Assembly: GCA_020344015.1 (NCBI GenBank) | Contig: CP070812.1 | Coordinates: 3,166,733-3,230,732 of the forward strand | Source: Gemmatimonadota bacterium | GTDB lineage: Bacteria > Gemmatimonadota > Gemmatimonadetes > Palauibacterales > KS3-K002 | Length of the DNA stretch: 64,000 nucleotides | Reading direction: 5' to 3' | Shown: positions 8,463 to 18,405 of the stretch, in pieces | Numbering within the stretch: the first letter of the stretch is position 1 | Layout of the letters: the number at the start of each line of letters is the position of its first letter | The notes under the pieces: generated by a model | The model's input: the letters and a program-made list of their open reading frames with translations, nothing else | What the model was told of the DNA's origin: nothing | Database searches by the model: none | Made by a program: the position numbers and the translations under genes

Positions 8463-10184
8463 ATGGCGACCCGAACTAAAGCTAGCGACCTAATCGGCGA
8501 CCTTCTGGTACGCGAAGGTCTGATCACGGAGGACCAGCTGCGGAGCGCGCTTCAGGAACAGCGCTCCAACGGCCACCGCCTCGGCTACACGCTCGTGGCG
8601 ATGGGCATGGTCTCCGAGACCGACCTGACCCGCGTGCTCGCCCGAAAGTACCGCGTCAAGGCGGTGGACCTGTCGCGGATCGACAATATCGACAAGCGTG
8701 TGATCAAGCTGGTCAAGCCGGAGATCTCGGTTCGGCACTTGATCTTGCCGCTGCGCCGGGTCGGTCGGACGCTGACGGTGGCGATGGCGAACCCCACCAA
8801 CCTGGAAGCCATCGACGAGCTCAGGTTCTCGACCGGCTATGACATCGAGCCGGTCGTGGCCGGCGAGTACTCGCTGCGCAAGGCGGTCGAGAAGTACTAC
8901 GAGACGACCGAAGACAACCTCCAGGACTTGCTCAAGGAGTTCGACGAGGAAGAGATCGAGGTCGTCGACGAGCATTCGGCCGAAGACGAGATGTCCGTCA
9001 CGGCGCTACAGGCACAGGTCGAGGAGGCACCCGTTGTCAAGCTGATCAACGGGATCCTTACCAGCGCTGTCTCGAAGGGCGCCAGCGACATCCACATCGA
9101 GCCCTACGAGAAGGAGATCCGGGTCCGCTTCCGGGTCGATGGCGCCCTGCGCGAGATCATGCGGCCGCCGCTCAAGATGAAGGCCGCACTGACTAGCCGC
9201 GTGAAGATCCTCGCCGATCTCAACATCGCCGAGCGCCGCGTCCCGCAGGACGGCCGCATCAAGATGCGGATGGGCAAGCGCGTCATCGACTTCCGTGTCT
9301 CGACGCTGCCCGGCATCTTCGGCGAGAAAATCGTGCTGCGTATCCTCGACAAGTCGAACCTGCAGCTCGATCTCGAGCAGTTCGGCATGGAGCCCCAGTC
9401 CGAGAAGGACTTCCTCCACGCGATACACAACCCCTACGGCATGGTGTTGGTCACCGGACCGACGGGCTCTGGTAAAACCACCACTCTGTACTCGGCGATC
9501 ACCAAGATCAACAAGGAAGAGGTCAACATCATGACCGCGGAGGATCCGGTCGAGTACAACCTCCGCGGCATCAACCAGACACAGGTCAGACCCGAGATCG
9601 GCCTGACTTTCGCTGCGGCGCTGCGCGCCTTCTTGCGCCAGGACCCGAACATCATTCTGGTCGGTGAGATTCGAGACATGGAGACGGCCTCGATCGCCAT
9701 CAAGGCCGCGCTCACTGGCCCCCTCGTCCTATCGACCCTGCATACCAACGACGCGGCGTCCACCATCACGCGTCTGATCGATATCGGAGTGGAGCCCTTC
9801 AACGTGGCCTCGGCGGTCAATCTCGTGACGGCCCAGCGGCTCGTGCGCCGAATCTGCTCCACTTGCCGGGCCGAGACCACGTATGAGGCGGATATATTGG
9901 AGGCCGCGGAGATACCCCCAGAGAAATCCGCGCAGATTAAGTTCCACAAGGGTGAGGGATGCGATCACTGCGACGGTACGGGCTATAGGGGTCGCCAGGG
10001 CCTCTACGAGGTCATGCCGGTCACTGCCAAGATCCGCCGCATGATCATGCACGGGGACAGCGCCGACGTCATGAAACAGCAGGCCATCGACGACGGAATG
10101 CTGACCCTGCGCGACGACGGGTTGATCAAGGTTAACAGGGGGATTACGACGCTGGAGGAGATTCTCAAGGAGACTGCGGCGTAA
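8463..10184 (+). CDS. pilB: Type IV pilus extension ATPase PilB
   Basis: PilB powers pilin polymerisation at the inner membrane. The 573-residue protein opens with an MshEN/GspE N-terminal region (about 1-150, LIGDLLVREGLIT start) and continues with the secretion ATPase core. That core shows Walker A GPTGSGKTT near 333, the Asp box around VEYNLRG, Walker B-like ILVGEIRDMET and the His box STLHTNDA. The tetracysteine zinc site (CSTC near 465 and CDHCDGTGYRGR near 500) is typical of PilB/GspE and absent from PilT. It starts a pilB-pilT-pilC run. No Shine-Dalgarno sequence is evident before the ATG. Confidence 0.95.
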   Translation: MATRTKASDLIGDLLVREGLITEDQLRSALQEQRSNGHRLGYTLVAMGMVSETDLTRVLARKYRVKAVDLSRIDNIDKRVIKLVKPEISVRHLILPLRRVGRTLTVAMANPTNLEAIDELRFSTGYDIEPVVAGEYSLRKAVEKYYETTEDNLQDLLKEFDEEEIEVVDEHSAEDEMSVTALQAQVEEAPVVKLINGILTSAVSKGASDIHIEPYEKEIRVRFRVDGALREIMRPPLKMKAALTSRVKILADLNIAERRVPQDGRIKMRMGKRVIDFRVSTLPGIFGEKIVLRILDKSNLQLDLEQFGMEPQSEKDFLHAIHNPYGMVLVTGPTGSGKTTTLYSAITKINKEEVNIMTAEDPVEYNLRGINQTQVRPEIGLTFAAALRAFLRQDPNIILVGEIRDMETASIAIKAALTGPLVLSTLHTNDAASTITRLIDIGVEPFNVASAVNLVTAQRLVRRICSTCRAETTYEADILEAAEIPPEKSAQIKFHKGEGCDHCDGTGYRGRQGLYEVMPVTAKIRRMIMHGDSADVMKQQAIDDGMLTLRDDGLIKVNRGITTLEEILKETAA

Positions 10185-10385
10185 TTCGCGCGGCCAACCC
10201 GGCCCGGGCCGGCCTCATCGCTTCGGCCTCAAGTCCGGGAACTACCTCCCCTGCCGCGAGTACCATAGCCTCATGAATCATTCGGCCGCCGCCGAGTAGT
10301 CTGGCTGGTGGCCAGGCGTAAGAACTCCGAAGCAAAAAGGCCGCCGGCAGCCTCGCCACGAGGCGCGAATTACGGGCACGAGCAT

Positions 10386-11465
10386 ATGGTGACACTAAGC
10401 GTACGCGGATTACTCGAGGAGATGATCGATCGGGGCGCTTCCGATCTCCACCTGACCGCAGGCGACCGGCCGAAGCTTCGGGTCGATGGCGACCTGACCA
10501 GCGCCAACGTCGATCATGTGCTCACTCCCAAGGACACTCTGCAGCTCACCTATTCGATATTGACCGAGAGCCAGAAGAAGAGGTTCGAGCAGGAAGATGA
10601 GCTCGACTTCTCATTCGGGATTCAGAACCTGGCGCGCTTCCGCGGCAACGCTTACCGGCAACGTGGCTGTGTGGCATTGGCGATCCGCCTCATCCCGTTC
10701 AACATTCAGACATTCGAGCAACTCGGACTACCGCCGATCCTCAGGAGGCTGTCGGAGCGTCCGCGCGGGTTGGTCCTTGTCACCGGGCCCACCGGGTCCG
10801 GTAAGTCGACTACGCTCGCCGCGATGGTTGATCACATCAACAAGACGCGCAAGGGCCACATCATCACGATCGAGGAGCCGATCGAGTTCATCCACCGGCA
10901 CCAGAACTGCATGATCAATCAGCGCGAGGTGGGTAGCGACACGCAGAGCTTCGCAAACGCGCTCAAGTACGCTTTGCGGCAGGACCCGGATGTCCTGCTG
11001 GTCGGTGAGATGCGCGATCTGGAGACGATCGCGATGACGCTGACGGCGGCCGAGACCGGTCACCTGGCGCTGGCCACCTTGCACACCAATTCGGCGGCGG
11101 AGAGCATCAACCGAATCATCGACGTCTTTCCGTCGCACCAGCAGTCGCAGGTGCGCGCGCAGCTCTCGTTTGTGCTCGAGGGTGTAGTGACCCAGACGCT
11201 CCTGCCCAAAGCGCGCGGACGCGGGCGCGCCGTGGCGTGCGAGGTACTCGTCGCCACGCCCGCCATTCGCTCTGTGATCCGTGAAGCGAAGGTCCAGCAG
11301 ATCTACGGACTGATGCAGGCGGGTAAGAAACACGGGATGCTGACGCTGAACGATGCTCTCTATCAGCTCTACCTGAACGGTGAGGTCAAGCTGGAAGAGT
11401 GCTTGAAACGTTCTTCGGATCCGAACGAATTGCTGAGATTGGCGGGTGAGCCCGTTCCGGCGTAG
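10386..11465 (+). CDS. pilT: Type IV pilus retraction ATPase PilT
   Basis: PilT drives pilus depolymerisation and so twitching and DNA uptake. The sequence has the PilT opening (LLEEMIDRGASDLHLTAGDRP), Walker A GPTGSGKST, the Asp box TIEEPIEF, Walker B LVGEMRDLET, the His box ATLHTNSAAESINRIIDVFP and the retraction-specific AIRSVIREAK motif (AIRNLIRE in others). It lacks the zinc cysteines of PilB. The ATG at 10386 gives 359 residues, matching the family. An upstream in-frame GTG at 10308 would add 26 basic residues with no PilT counterpart; neither start has a good ribosome binding site. A perfect 14-nt palindrome lies at 10199-10212 in the pilB-pilT gap. Confidence 0.95.
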   Translation: MVTLSVRGLLEEMIDRGASDLHLTAGDRPKLRVDGDLTSANVDHVLTPKDTLQLTYSILTESQKKRFEQEDELDFSFGIQNLARFRGNAYRQRGCVALAIRLIPFNIQTFEQLGLPPILRRLSERPRGLVLVTGPTGSGKSTTLAAMVDHINKTRKGHIITIEEPIEFIHRHQNCMINQREVGSDTQSFANALKYALRQDPDVLLVGEMRDLETIAMTLTAAETGHLALATLHTNSAAESINRIIDVFPSHQQSQVRAQLSFVLEGVVTQTLLPKARGRGRAVACEVLVATPAIRSVIREAKVQQIYGLMQAGKKHGMLTLNDALYQLYLNGEVKLEECLKRSSDPNELLRLAGEPVPA

Positions 11466-11529
11466 AATTAGTAGAGGTGCGACACCGGGTCGCGCGACGC
11501 CACGGCAACCGGCATGTGGGGACTAACAG

Positions 11530-12732
11530 ATGCCAGTTTACATTTACAGCGCAAAGACTGTAACCGGAGAGATACAGACCGGTAACGTCGACCTGCCGAA
11601 TCGCGAAGCCGTCATCGGCTATCTCAGGCGGCAGCGACTCATCCCCGTGACGGTCAGGGAGAAGCCGAAAGACATCAGCTTCGTAATCGGCCGTCGCGTA
11701 AAGATGAAGGAGACGGTGCACTTCACCAGGCAGTTCGCCACCATGGTGAACTCGGGCCTGCCACTGGTGCAGTGTCTGGAGATCCTCGGTCAGCAAACGG
11801 AGAACAAGTTTCTGGCCACCTCCATCAAGGAGGTCCAGGCCGACGTCGAGTCGGGCGCTACGCTAGCCGACGCGCTCCGCAACCACCCGAAGGTCTTTAC
11901 CGAGCTGTATGTGAACATGGTGGCGGCGGGTGAGGCCGGTGGTATCCTGGACACGGTTCTGCTGCGACTGTCGGTGTTCCTGGAGAAGAACGAAGCGCTA
12001 ATGCGCAAGGTAAAAGGTGCGATGATCTACCCGGCGGTCATCCTCGCCGTGGCAGTGATCGCAGTCACCGTATTGCTCGTCTTTGTAATCCCCACCTTCG
12101 AAAACATGTTCTCGAGCGTCAACCTGGAGTTGCCCGCCCCGACACGTCTCGTGATCTGGATGTCAGACATGCTCCAGACGTACTGGTGGCTGATGCTCGG
12201 TCTAATCGCCGCCGGTATCTACAGCATACGCGTGTATTACAAGACATCCGCTGGTCGGCTCGCTCTCGACAGGCTGATGCTGCGGGTGCCCATCCTTGGT
12301 GATCTGCTACGCAAGACTGCCGTCGCCCGCTTCACGCGGACGCTCGGTACGCTCTTGTCGTCGGGCGTCTCGATACTCGACGGTCTCGAGATCACGGCTC
12401 GTACCGCCGGTAACCGCGTGATCCACGACGCCGTGATGCGCAGTCGCTCGTCGATCGCCGGCGGGGAGACAATCGCCGAACCGCTTAAGCAGTCGGGCGT
12501 GTTCCCGCCGATGGTCACTCAGATGATCAACGTCGGCGAGCAGACCGGTACCATCGACGAGATGCTGGACAAGATTGCCGACTTCTACGACGACGAAGTC
12601 GACACAGCAGTCGAGGCCCTGCTCGCGGCAATGGAGCCCATGCTGATCGTCTTCCTCGGCGTGGTCGTTGGCGGTATGATCGTCTCGATGTACCTGCCGA
12701 TCTTCGACATGATCAACGTCGTCGGTCAGTAG
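11530..12732 (+). CDS. pilC: Type IV pilus inner-membrane platform protein PilC
   Basis: PilC is the polytopic platform on which PilB and PilT act. The 400-residue protein has two copies of the GspF/PilC cytoplasmic domain (about 65-190 and 265-390). Each is followed by hydrophobic segments: one near 165-190, one near 215-235 and one at the C-terminus (about 370-390). Recognisable motifs include FTRQFATMVNSGLPLVQ, VAAGEAGG, FTRTLGTLLSSGVSILDGL and INVGEQTGTID. It closes the pilB-pilT-pilC run. GGGGA lies about 8 nt before the ATG. Confidence 0.95.
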   Translation: MPVYIYSAKTVTGEIQTGNVDLPNREAVIGYLRRQRLIPVTVREKPKDISFVIGRRVKMKETVHFTRQFATMVNSGLPLVQCLEILGQQTENKFLATSIKEVQADVESGATLADALRNHPKVFTELYVNMVAAGEAGGILDTVLLRLSVFLEKNEALMRKVKGAMIYPAVILAVAVIAVTVLLVFVIPTFENMFSSVNLELPAPTRLVIWMSDMLQTYWWLMLGLIAAGIYSIRVYYKTSAGRLALDRLMLRVPILGDLLRKTAVARFTRTLGTLLSSGVSILDGLEITARTAGNRVIHDAVMRSRSSIAGGETIAEPLKQSGVFPPMVTQMINVGEQTGTIDEMLDKIADFYDDEVDTAVEALLAAMEPMLIVFLGVVVGGMIVSMYLPIFDMINVVGQ

Positions 12733-12964
12733 ACATACGGCCGGCTCGACCGTCTCATACACGGAGCAATGCCCAGCTGGTGGAGGAGTTTTCCGCCGCC
12801 CGTTGGCGCCGAGCAGGGCTGCACGAGCCCAGTCGCTGATTCATCATGTCGAATCCCGTGATCGCCCGGTTGCAGGCGACGGCCGGTTCACGCAAGCCCA
12901 CTGATACTCCGCCGTGTCCGCAACGGACGACGGAGATGGGTGTCTGTCGAGAAGGTCCATCCCT

Positions 12965-13570
12965 ATGTTGAGGCTCCTGGGACACCTGCATCGCGAGTTC
13001 GTGTTCCAGCGTCGAGTCAGGGTCCTTGCCGGAATCCTCTCTGATCTTCTGCCGCGGGACGCGAAGGTACTTGACGTCGGCTGCGGCGATGGGCTCATCG
13101 ACCGCCTCATCGCGGAAAGACGTTCAGACGTCAGAATTCACGGCATCGATGTGGCAACGCGCTCCGATGCATGCATCCCCGTCGAGCTCTTCGACGGTGC
13201 CACTATTCCATACCCCGATGGCGGTGTGGATGTCGTGATGTTCGTGGATGTGCTTCATCACACCACGGATCCCGAGGCACTCCTACGAGAGGGACTCAGG
13301 GTGGCTCGCGAGTACGTGGTTCTCAAAGACCACCTGCGAGAGGGTTGGCTGGCGGGTCCGACTCTGCGACTCATGGATTGGGTGGGCAACGCACCGCATG
13401 GCGTCGATCTCCCTTATAACTACTGGCCCAAGGAGCGCTGGCGAGAAAGTTTCGCCCGGTTGGGTGCGAGGCCGACCAGGTGGATCGACCGACTCGGGCT
13501 CTATCCTGCGCCCGCCAGTTTGCTGTTCGACCGGCACTTGCATTTCGTGGCGAGCTTGCACCGTATTTGA
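12965..13570 (+). CDS. Class I SAM-dependent methyltransferase
   Basis: The 201-residue protein carries motif I VLDVGCGDG (SAM binding) and an acidic residue at the end of beta 2 (HGIDV). It also has the post-II/III pattern VDVVMFVDVLHHTTDP, which is common in methyltransferases of surface glycans and small molecules. Substrate cannot be read from sequence. The ATG at 12965 follows AAGGT at useful spacing; a GTG at 12914 would add 17 poorly hydrophobic residues. It lies between pilC and a sulfotransferase gene, and with the glycosyltransferases it probably contributes to a modified surface glycan. The 232 nt upstream of it show no clear feature. Confidence 0.8.
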   Translation: MLRLLGHLHREFVFQRRVRVLAGILSDLLPRDAKVLDVGCGDGLIDRLIAERRSDVRIHGIDVATRSDACIPVELFDGATIPYPDGGVDVVMFVDVLHHTTDPEALLREGLRVAREYVVLKDHLREGWLAGPTLRLMDWVGNAPHGVDLPYNYWPKERWRESFARLGARPTRWIDRLGLYPAPASLLFDRHLHFVASLHRI

Positions 13571-13617
13571 CGGAGTAGAACCTGCGCGATCATCGGATTC
13601 GACCTGCCGATAGCGAG

Positions 13618-14553
13618 ATGGCCGAGGCACTCCCAACGAAGCTGTTGTACATAGCGGGAACTGGCCGAAGCGGGAGTACCCTGCTGGAGTGTATTCTCGG
13701 CCAGCTTCCGGGCGTGTTCGCGGCCGGTGAAGTCACTCATATCTGGGACCGGGGTTACAGGCAGAACCAGCTATGCGGCTGTGGGGAACCCTTCAGAGAT
13801 TGCGCCTTCTGGTTGGCAGTCACCCGGGAGGCCTTCGGGGGATCCGATAGGCTGGACTATTCGGCGCTGATCGAGTTGCGCGGCGTCATCTGCTCGCTGA
13901 CCAGGGTGCCGCAATTGCTCAAACCGCGGCTGAGAACGAAGTCCTTTCAATCGAAACTGGACATCTATCGCGAGCATCTTGCGAAGCTGTACAGCGCGAT
14001 TCGCACAGTGTCGGGTTGTGAGCTAATAGTCGACTCTTCGAAGTATCCGGCCGAACTCTTCCTTCTGAAGTCGATTGATGCCGTTGACCTGTCAGTGGCA
14101 CATATCGTTCGCAACAGCAACGCCGTTGCTTATGCTTGGCAAAAACGGAAGGTTAGACCGGAGATCTTCTGGACTACTGAGCACTTCGCCCGATACTCCT
14201 TTCTGAAGACTGCAGTAGCCTGGAACGTCTTCAATCTAGTTATCGGGTCCGTCGAGAGGCTGAATGTGCCCTATGCGATGGTTCGGTACGAGGATCTGGT
14301 CGAGCGGCCGGCCGCGACGATTCGGGAGCTGATCGAGCTACTGGGCAGGGACGGAGAGGATCTCGACTTCATCGGCGAGACGAGCGTGCAGATGCGCGGC
14401 AATCACACCGTATCGGGCAATCCATCGCGATTCAAAACGGGTGAGGTCTCGCTGAGACTTGACACGGAATGGCAGGAAAAGTGCCCGCCCCTGCAAAAGC
14501 TTTTGGTCGATCTCGTTACCTTGCCGGTGCGGAAGAGGTACGATTACCGGTGA
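13618..14553 (+). CDS. PAPS-dependent sulfotransferase family protein
   Basis: The 311-residue protein begins with the 5'-phosphosulfate binding loop AGTGRSGSTLLE (about 14-25) and the CGCGEPFRDCAFW segment seen in bacterial carbohydrate sulfotransferases. The 3'-phosphate element is likely VDSSKYPAEL followed by HIVRNSNAVAYAW. It would transfer sulfate from PAPS to a hydroxyl, most likely on a sugar. Base composition is unusual: lines around 14041-14160 are near 50-52 percent G+C against low-to-mid 60s in neighbours, suggesting recent acquisition. It sits 47 nt after the methyltransferase. Confidence 0.85.
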   Translation: MAEALPTKLLYIAGTGRSGSTLLECILGQLPGVFAAGEVTHIWDRGYRQNQLCGCGEPFRDCAFWLAVTREAFGGSDRLDYSALIELRGVICSLTRVPQLLKPRLRTKSFQSKLDIYREHLAKLYSAIRTVSGCELIVDSSKYPAELFLLKSIDAVDLSVAHIVRNSNAVAYAWQKRKVRPEIFWTTEHFARYSFLKTAVAWNVFNLVIGSVERLNVPYAMVRYEDLVERPAATIRELIELLGRDGEDLDFIGETSVQMRGNHTVSGNPSRFKTGEVSLRLDTEWQEKCPPLQKLLVDLVTLPVRKRYDYR

Positions 14554-14754
14554 GACAACTGCTTGGGCGGTCCACAAGGGAGGGCGTTGGACTCCGGCCG
14601 GTCGCGACGCGATGCCACACGCAAAGTGACGCGAGTTCGCCGCTTGTGGCGGGGAACAAGCGATTAGAGGGGACGTAAAAGACGGAGCAGAAGCGGTTCA
14701 CCGCTCGACTCGGCAGGTGGCGCGTGAGCCGTTCTTAGAGGGAGCAAACTCATC

Positions 14755-15945
14755 ATGCTTGGTGCCCCGATCGACAGTCCTCCAACGTCTGGCACCGCCT
14801 GCGAATTGACCGTTCTGATCCCGTGCCTCAATGAGGCGGAGACGATCGGCATCTGTATCGAGAAGGCGAGCAAGTACTTCGAGAGTCGGAATATCGTCGG
14901 CGAGGTACTGGTCGCTGACAACGGGAGCACGGACGGCTCGCAGGAGATCGCGGGGCGACTGGGCGCTCGAGTCATCGACGTTGCGGAGCCTGGCTACGGT
15001 GCAGCGCTGATGGGAGGCATCGCGGCGGCTTGTGGTCGGTTTGTCATCATGGGTGACGCGGACGACAGCTACGACTTCGGCAACCTGGATCCGTTTGTTG
15101 AGAAGTTGCGGGATGACTACGAGTTGGTGATGGGCAACCGGTTCCTGGGGGGCATAGAGCCGGACGCCATGCCGTTCCTCCACCGCTACCTCGGTAATCC
15201 GGTGCTGAGCTGGCTTGGCCGACTTTTGTTCAAAAGTCCGGTCAAGGACTTTCACTGCGGGTTGCGAGGTTTTGATAAGCAAGCGATTCAGCGACTCGGC
15301 TTGACGACCACGGGAATGGAGTTCGCCAGTGAGATGGTCGTGAAGGCGACGCTGCAGAAACTCAAGATCACTGAGGTTCCGACGACGCTCGCGCCCGACG
15401 GGCGGAGCACGCCGCCGCATCTGCGAACCTGGCGCGACGGCTGGCGGCACCTGAGGTTCTTGTTGCTGTTTAGTCCGCGCTGGCTGTTCCTCTACCCCGG
15501 GCTGATCCTCATGACGCTCGGGCTGGTTTCGATGATTTGGCTGCTGCCCGGCCCGCGCCGCATCGGCTCGCTCGGTTTGGACGTGAACACTCTGGTCTAT
15601 AGTGGCGCGGCCGTGATCCTCGGCTTCCAGGTGGTAGCGTTTGCGGTCTTCGCTAAGATCTTTGCCATGAACGCCGGGCTGTTGCCGGACGACCCACGAT
15701 TCCGCCGACTGAGCAGGTTGTTCAACCTCGAGGTGGGGATCGTTGTCGGGCTGGTTTTGGTCATCGGGGGCTTGGCCGCCTCCGGCTACGCGGTCGGGTT
15801 TTGGGGTCGATTCTCCTTCGGCGCGCTGGATCCGCGTGTATCGCTCCGGATCGTCGCCCCATCGGTGACCGCTCTGGTGTTAGGACTGCAGATCGTGTTC
15901 TCGAGCTTCTTCGTCAGCGTACTGGAGCTGCCGCAGAAGACCTAG
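14755..15945 (+). CDS. GT2 glycosyltransferase with C-terminal membrane segments (dolichyl/polyprenyl-phosphate sugar synthase type)
   Basis: The N-terminal half is a GT-A fold of family 2. It shows LIPCLNEAETIG (nucleotide binding), ADNGSTDGS, GDADDSYDFG (DxD-like metal site near 98-101) and a GLRGFDKQAI acceptor-side motif. From about residue 240 there are four hydrophobic helices. This is the layout of polyprenyl-phosphate sugar synthases, which load a lipid-linked sugar donor. Such a donor is what GT-C enzymes use, and six GT-C genes follow in the same cluster; the functional link is inference. GGGAG stands 11 nt upstream of the ATG. Its stop overlaps, tail to tail, the stop of the reverse-strand gene. 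Confidence 0.85.
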   Translation: MLGAPIDSPPTSGTACELTVLIPCLNEAETIGICIEKASKYFESRNIVGEVLVADNGSTDGSQEIAGRLGARVIDVAEPGYGAALMGGIAAACGRFVIMGDADDSYDFGNLDPFVEKLRDDYELVMGNRFLGGIEPDAMPFLHRYLGNPVLSWLGRLLFKSPVKDFHCGLRGFDKQAIQRLGLTTTGMEFASEMVVKATLQKLKITEVPTTLAPDGRSTPPHLRTWRDGWRHLRFLLLFSPRWLFLYPGLILMTLGLVSMIWLLPGPRRIGSLGLDVNTLVYSGAAVILGFQVVAFAVFAKIFAMNAGLLPDDPRFRRLSRLFNLEVGIVVGLVLVIGGLAASGYAVGFWGRFSFGALDPRVSLRIVAPSVTALVLGLQIVFSSFFVSVLELPQKT

Positions 15946-18017
15946 CGAGCCTCGAGCGGCGCCGGTAACGAATCGCTCGGCTCCGAACTTCGGCTCCTAA
16001 CCCGAAGTAAGACCACGGTGAGGTCCTCGAGAATCGGCTCCAGACAGCGCCCGGCGAACTGCTGGAACGCACTCCAACGGACGTGCTCGGGATCCAGCCC
16101 TCCCCGAAAGTAGTGACTCAGCGGTCCCAGTCCGAGCAGGACGTGGCTCACACCCACCGATTCGAGGCACTCGTCCTCGTCGATCACGGAAGAGATCAAG
16201 GGCCAGTTGGTCCCCTTGTTGTCTTGTAGGACCGTCCGCTCGAAATAGTAGCCTCGGGCGTCGAACAGCATGAGAATGCGGCTGTCCGCCGCCAGTTGAG
16301 TCTCGGTCAGTCTCAGCACCTCCAGGTTTCCCGGTCCTAGCCAGTTGCTCAAGTAGTCCTCTGCGGAGGCTGTGCCCACGAAGTGTTCGACCCCGCGAAT
16401 CTTGGTCAGCCAGTCGCGCACCATTATCGCGGATGGAACCAGGGCCATGCCGGTGAGGCCCACAAGTAGTATCCGGGCGGCCTGCTTCGAGAAGAGTCGC
16501 TCGCTAGTGGCGACCAGGACGTGGGCCACGACGATGGTGAGTGGGACCGCCGCCGGGATCAGGTAGCGCAGATTCGGGGTGGGTTGAATGACGAGGACGA
16601 TCAACAGGAAAATCAGCACGGGGAACACCAGCCAGCTGAGCGTCTTGTTCCTGACGAACATCAGCCAGAGCGGCAGGAGCAGGAGCGCGGGGCAGGGATA
16701 GTAGTAGCCGCCCTCAGCTTCGATGGCTAGTTGACCGGGCGTGAAAAATGCGTCGCGCAGGTTGAAAGGCGCTCGCAGTTCCCAGATGAAGCTGAGCACG
16801 TCGGGATCAACACTGGCCGGCCAGGCAGCGCTCCCGAACAGTGGACGAAGCCAGGGTTGCAGCACAGGGTCGGCCAAGAACGGGTAGAACGGCGCTCCCA
16901 GCAGTGCCCAGTTCTTGATCAACCAGGGCAGACCGGCCGCCAGGAAGCACAGACCGAAGAGAAACAGGCTCTGCAGCGAGTTCGCCACGGTGCGCGTGCG
17001 ATGGTAGGCGATCCAGGCGACGAGCGGGCTGAGGCCAGCAATATAGGGGAGGGCTGTTAGTTTCACGCCGACGGCGAAGCCGAGGAGAGCTGCGGCCAGA
17101 AAGAAGAGCTTCCGCCACTCCGGCTGCGAGAGCGCCAAGAGCAGCGCGTAGTGGGCCAGGAACAGGTAGAGCGTCAGCGACACGTCCACGCGCGGACTGA
17201 TGGCAACCAACAGGATCGTCGTCGTGCCCCACATCAAACCGAGGCTGAGGCTGGCTGTCTTCTCACCCAACAGGCGTACGCAGAAGGCGAAGACGGCGAT
17301 TCCCAGGAGCGCGGCGAGGACTGCAGCGAGCGTCGCCGGGCCGGCCGAGCTGGAAAGAGCCAGCAGCGGCAGGTACAGCATGTGAACGAGTCCGACTCGA
17401 GAGACGTGCAGATTGTCGGTCGGGAGGTAGATCCGGCGGTGTTCGAGGAACTGCTGGGGCACTCGCAGGTGGTACATCAGTGCGTCCCAGTCCATCGGCG
17501 GCGCAAGAGCGTACAGCGACATGAAGACAACCGCCGCCGCGAAAACGGCTATCCCGAAACCCCAGAGCACGCGGTCCCCGTTCTTTTGCTGCAGCTGGCG
17601 GACCGCCTGCACTGAGAGTCGGGGCAGATCTCGCAACTCCCGGTGGGCCACGAGGCCCAGCGAAACCGGCAGGAGGAGCACGGCCCCTGGATGAAGACCG
17701 CCGAGCAACCCGAGGATCAGGGTTGCCAGCGAGAGCACGCCGACTCCGAGTGCGACGGCGAAGACGAGGTCGTCCAACAGGTCGAGTTCGACCTTGATCC
17801 GCCGCAGCCAGAAGAGGCCGACGGCCGTGCAGATCGCTATCAGGACGAGCACGGCGGCCAGCACGAACAGGTGTTCGAAGAAGAGAAGCGGGCCGCTGTA
17901 CTCGAGACCCTGGCGGCTCACGTGCACGTGGACGGCCGTCAGTCCGCCGGCCCCACCGAGAGCGGCCAGGAGTATCGGAATCCGCTTAGCGATCATCGAC
18001 CTCGACATGGTCGCCAT
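15942..18017 (-). CDS. GT-C (GT39-like) multi-pass membrane glycosyltransferase
   Basis: This 691-residue protein is mostly hydrophobic with about a dozen predicted helices. The first large external loop carries MDWDALMYHLRVPQQ, the acidic motif position used by GT39/ArnT-type enzymes. NLHVSRVGLVHMLYLPLL follows, and a soluble C-terminal region runs from about 540. Such enzymes take sugars from polyprenyl phosphate on the outer face of the inner membrane. It is the only gene on the minus strand between 218 and 56956. The start is uncertain: ATG at 18017, 18008 and 17999 are all in frame, the last preceded by GAGG. Acceptor and sugar are unknown. Confidence 0.75.
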   Translation of the reverse strand: MATMSRSMIAKRIPILLAALGGAGGLTAVHVHVSRQGLEYSGPLLFFEHLFVLAAVLVLIAICTAVGLFWLRRIKVELDLLDDLVFAVALGVGVLSLATLILGLLGGLHPGAVLLLPVSLGLVAHRELRDLPRLSVQAVRQLQQKNGDRVLWGFGIAVFAAAVVFMSLYALAPPMDWDALMYHLRVPQQFLEHRRIYLPTDNLHVSRVGLVHMLYLPLLALSSSAGPATLAAVLAALLGIAVFAFCVRLLGEKTASLSLGLMWGTTTILLVAISPRVDVSLTLYLFLAHYALLLALSQPEWRKLFFLAAALLGFAVGVKLTALPYIAGLSPLVAWIAYHRTRTVANSLQSLFLFGLCFLAAGLPWLIKNWALLGAPFYPFLADPVLQPWLRPLFGSAAWPASVDPDVLSFIWELRAPFNLRDAFFTPGQLAIEAEGGYYYPCPALLLLPLWLMFVRNKTLSWLVFPVLIFLLIVLVIQPTPNLRYLIPAAVPLTIVVAHVLVATSERLFSKQAARILLVGLTGMALVPSAIMVRDWLTKIRGVEHFVGTASAEDYLSNWLGPGNLEVLRLTETQLAADSRILMLFDARGYYFERTVLQDNKGTNWPLISSVIDEDECLESVGVSHVLLGLGPLSHYFRGGLDPEHVRWSAFQQFAGRCLEPILEDLTVVLLRVRSRSSEPSDSLPAPLEAR

Positions 18018-18405
18018 TCAGGATCGATTTGGTCAGCGCTTGTAAGCAGGCGTCACCGTGGACGACTTGGAGGAACGCCGGCGTCCCATTCTCCTTGGCG
18101 CTTCCGCGATGAACTCGGCCGGCACCGCAAAACCGACTGTCCGACCAGACTTTCGGCAGGCACCGAGGCCATCTCCCGCGACCCGCCGTGAAGATACAGG
18201 GCGGCGGGAAACTCGACCAGGATAGCATCTGTCAGCTGGCCCACCGCCGCGCTCCTCGCTCTTGCATTTTGCAAGACTGCGTGTTATCCTTTTTGCCGCT
18301 GGTTCGTCCCGATGCGGCCACAGGACGGCTTCCTTGATGTCCCTTCCCCCTAGCGATTAGTGATACCTAAGCGGGCGTCGCTTATGCGACAAAGAGGTTT
18401 TCGTC
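18018..18405. other. 388-nt divergent intergenic region
   Basis: The region separates the reversed GT-C gene from pilS. Apart from the candidate sigma-70 promoter listed next I see no gene, RNA or repeat. Short open frames here have no protein-like character. Confidence 0.5.
18262..18290 (+). promoter_or_regulatory. Candidate sigma-70 promoter for pilS-pilR
   Basis: TTGCAT at 18262-18267 and TATCCT at 18285-18290 are separated by 17 nt. This would leave a leader of roughly 110 nt before pilS. Both boxes match at four or five of six positions. Confidence 0.4.
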
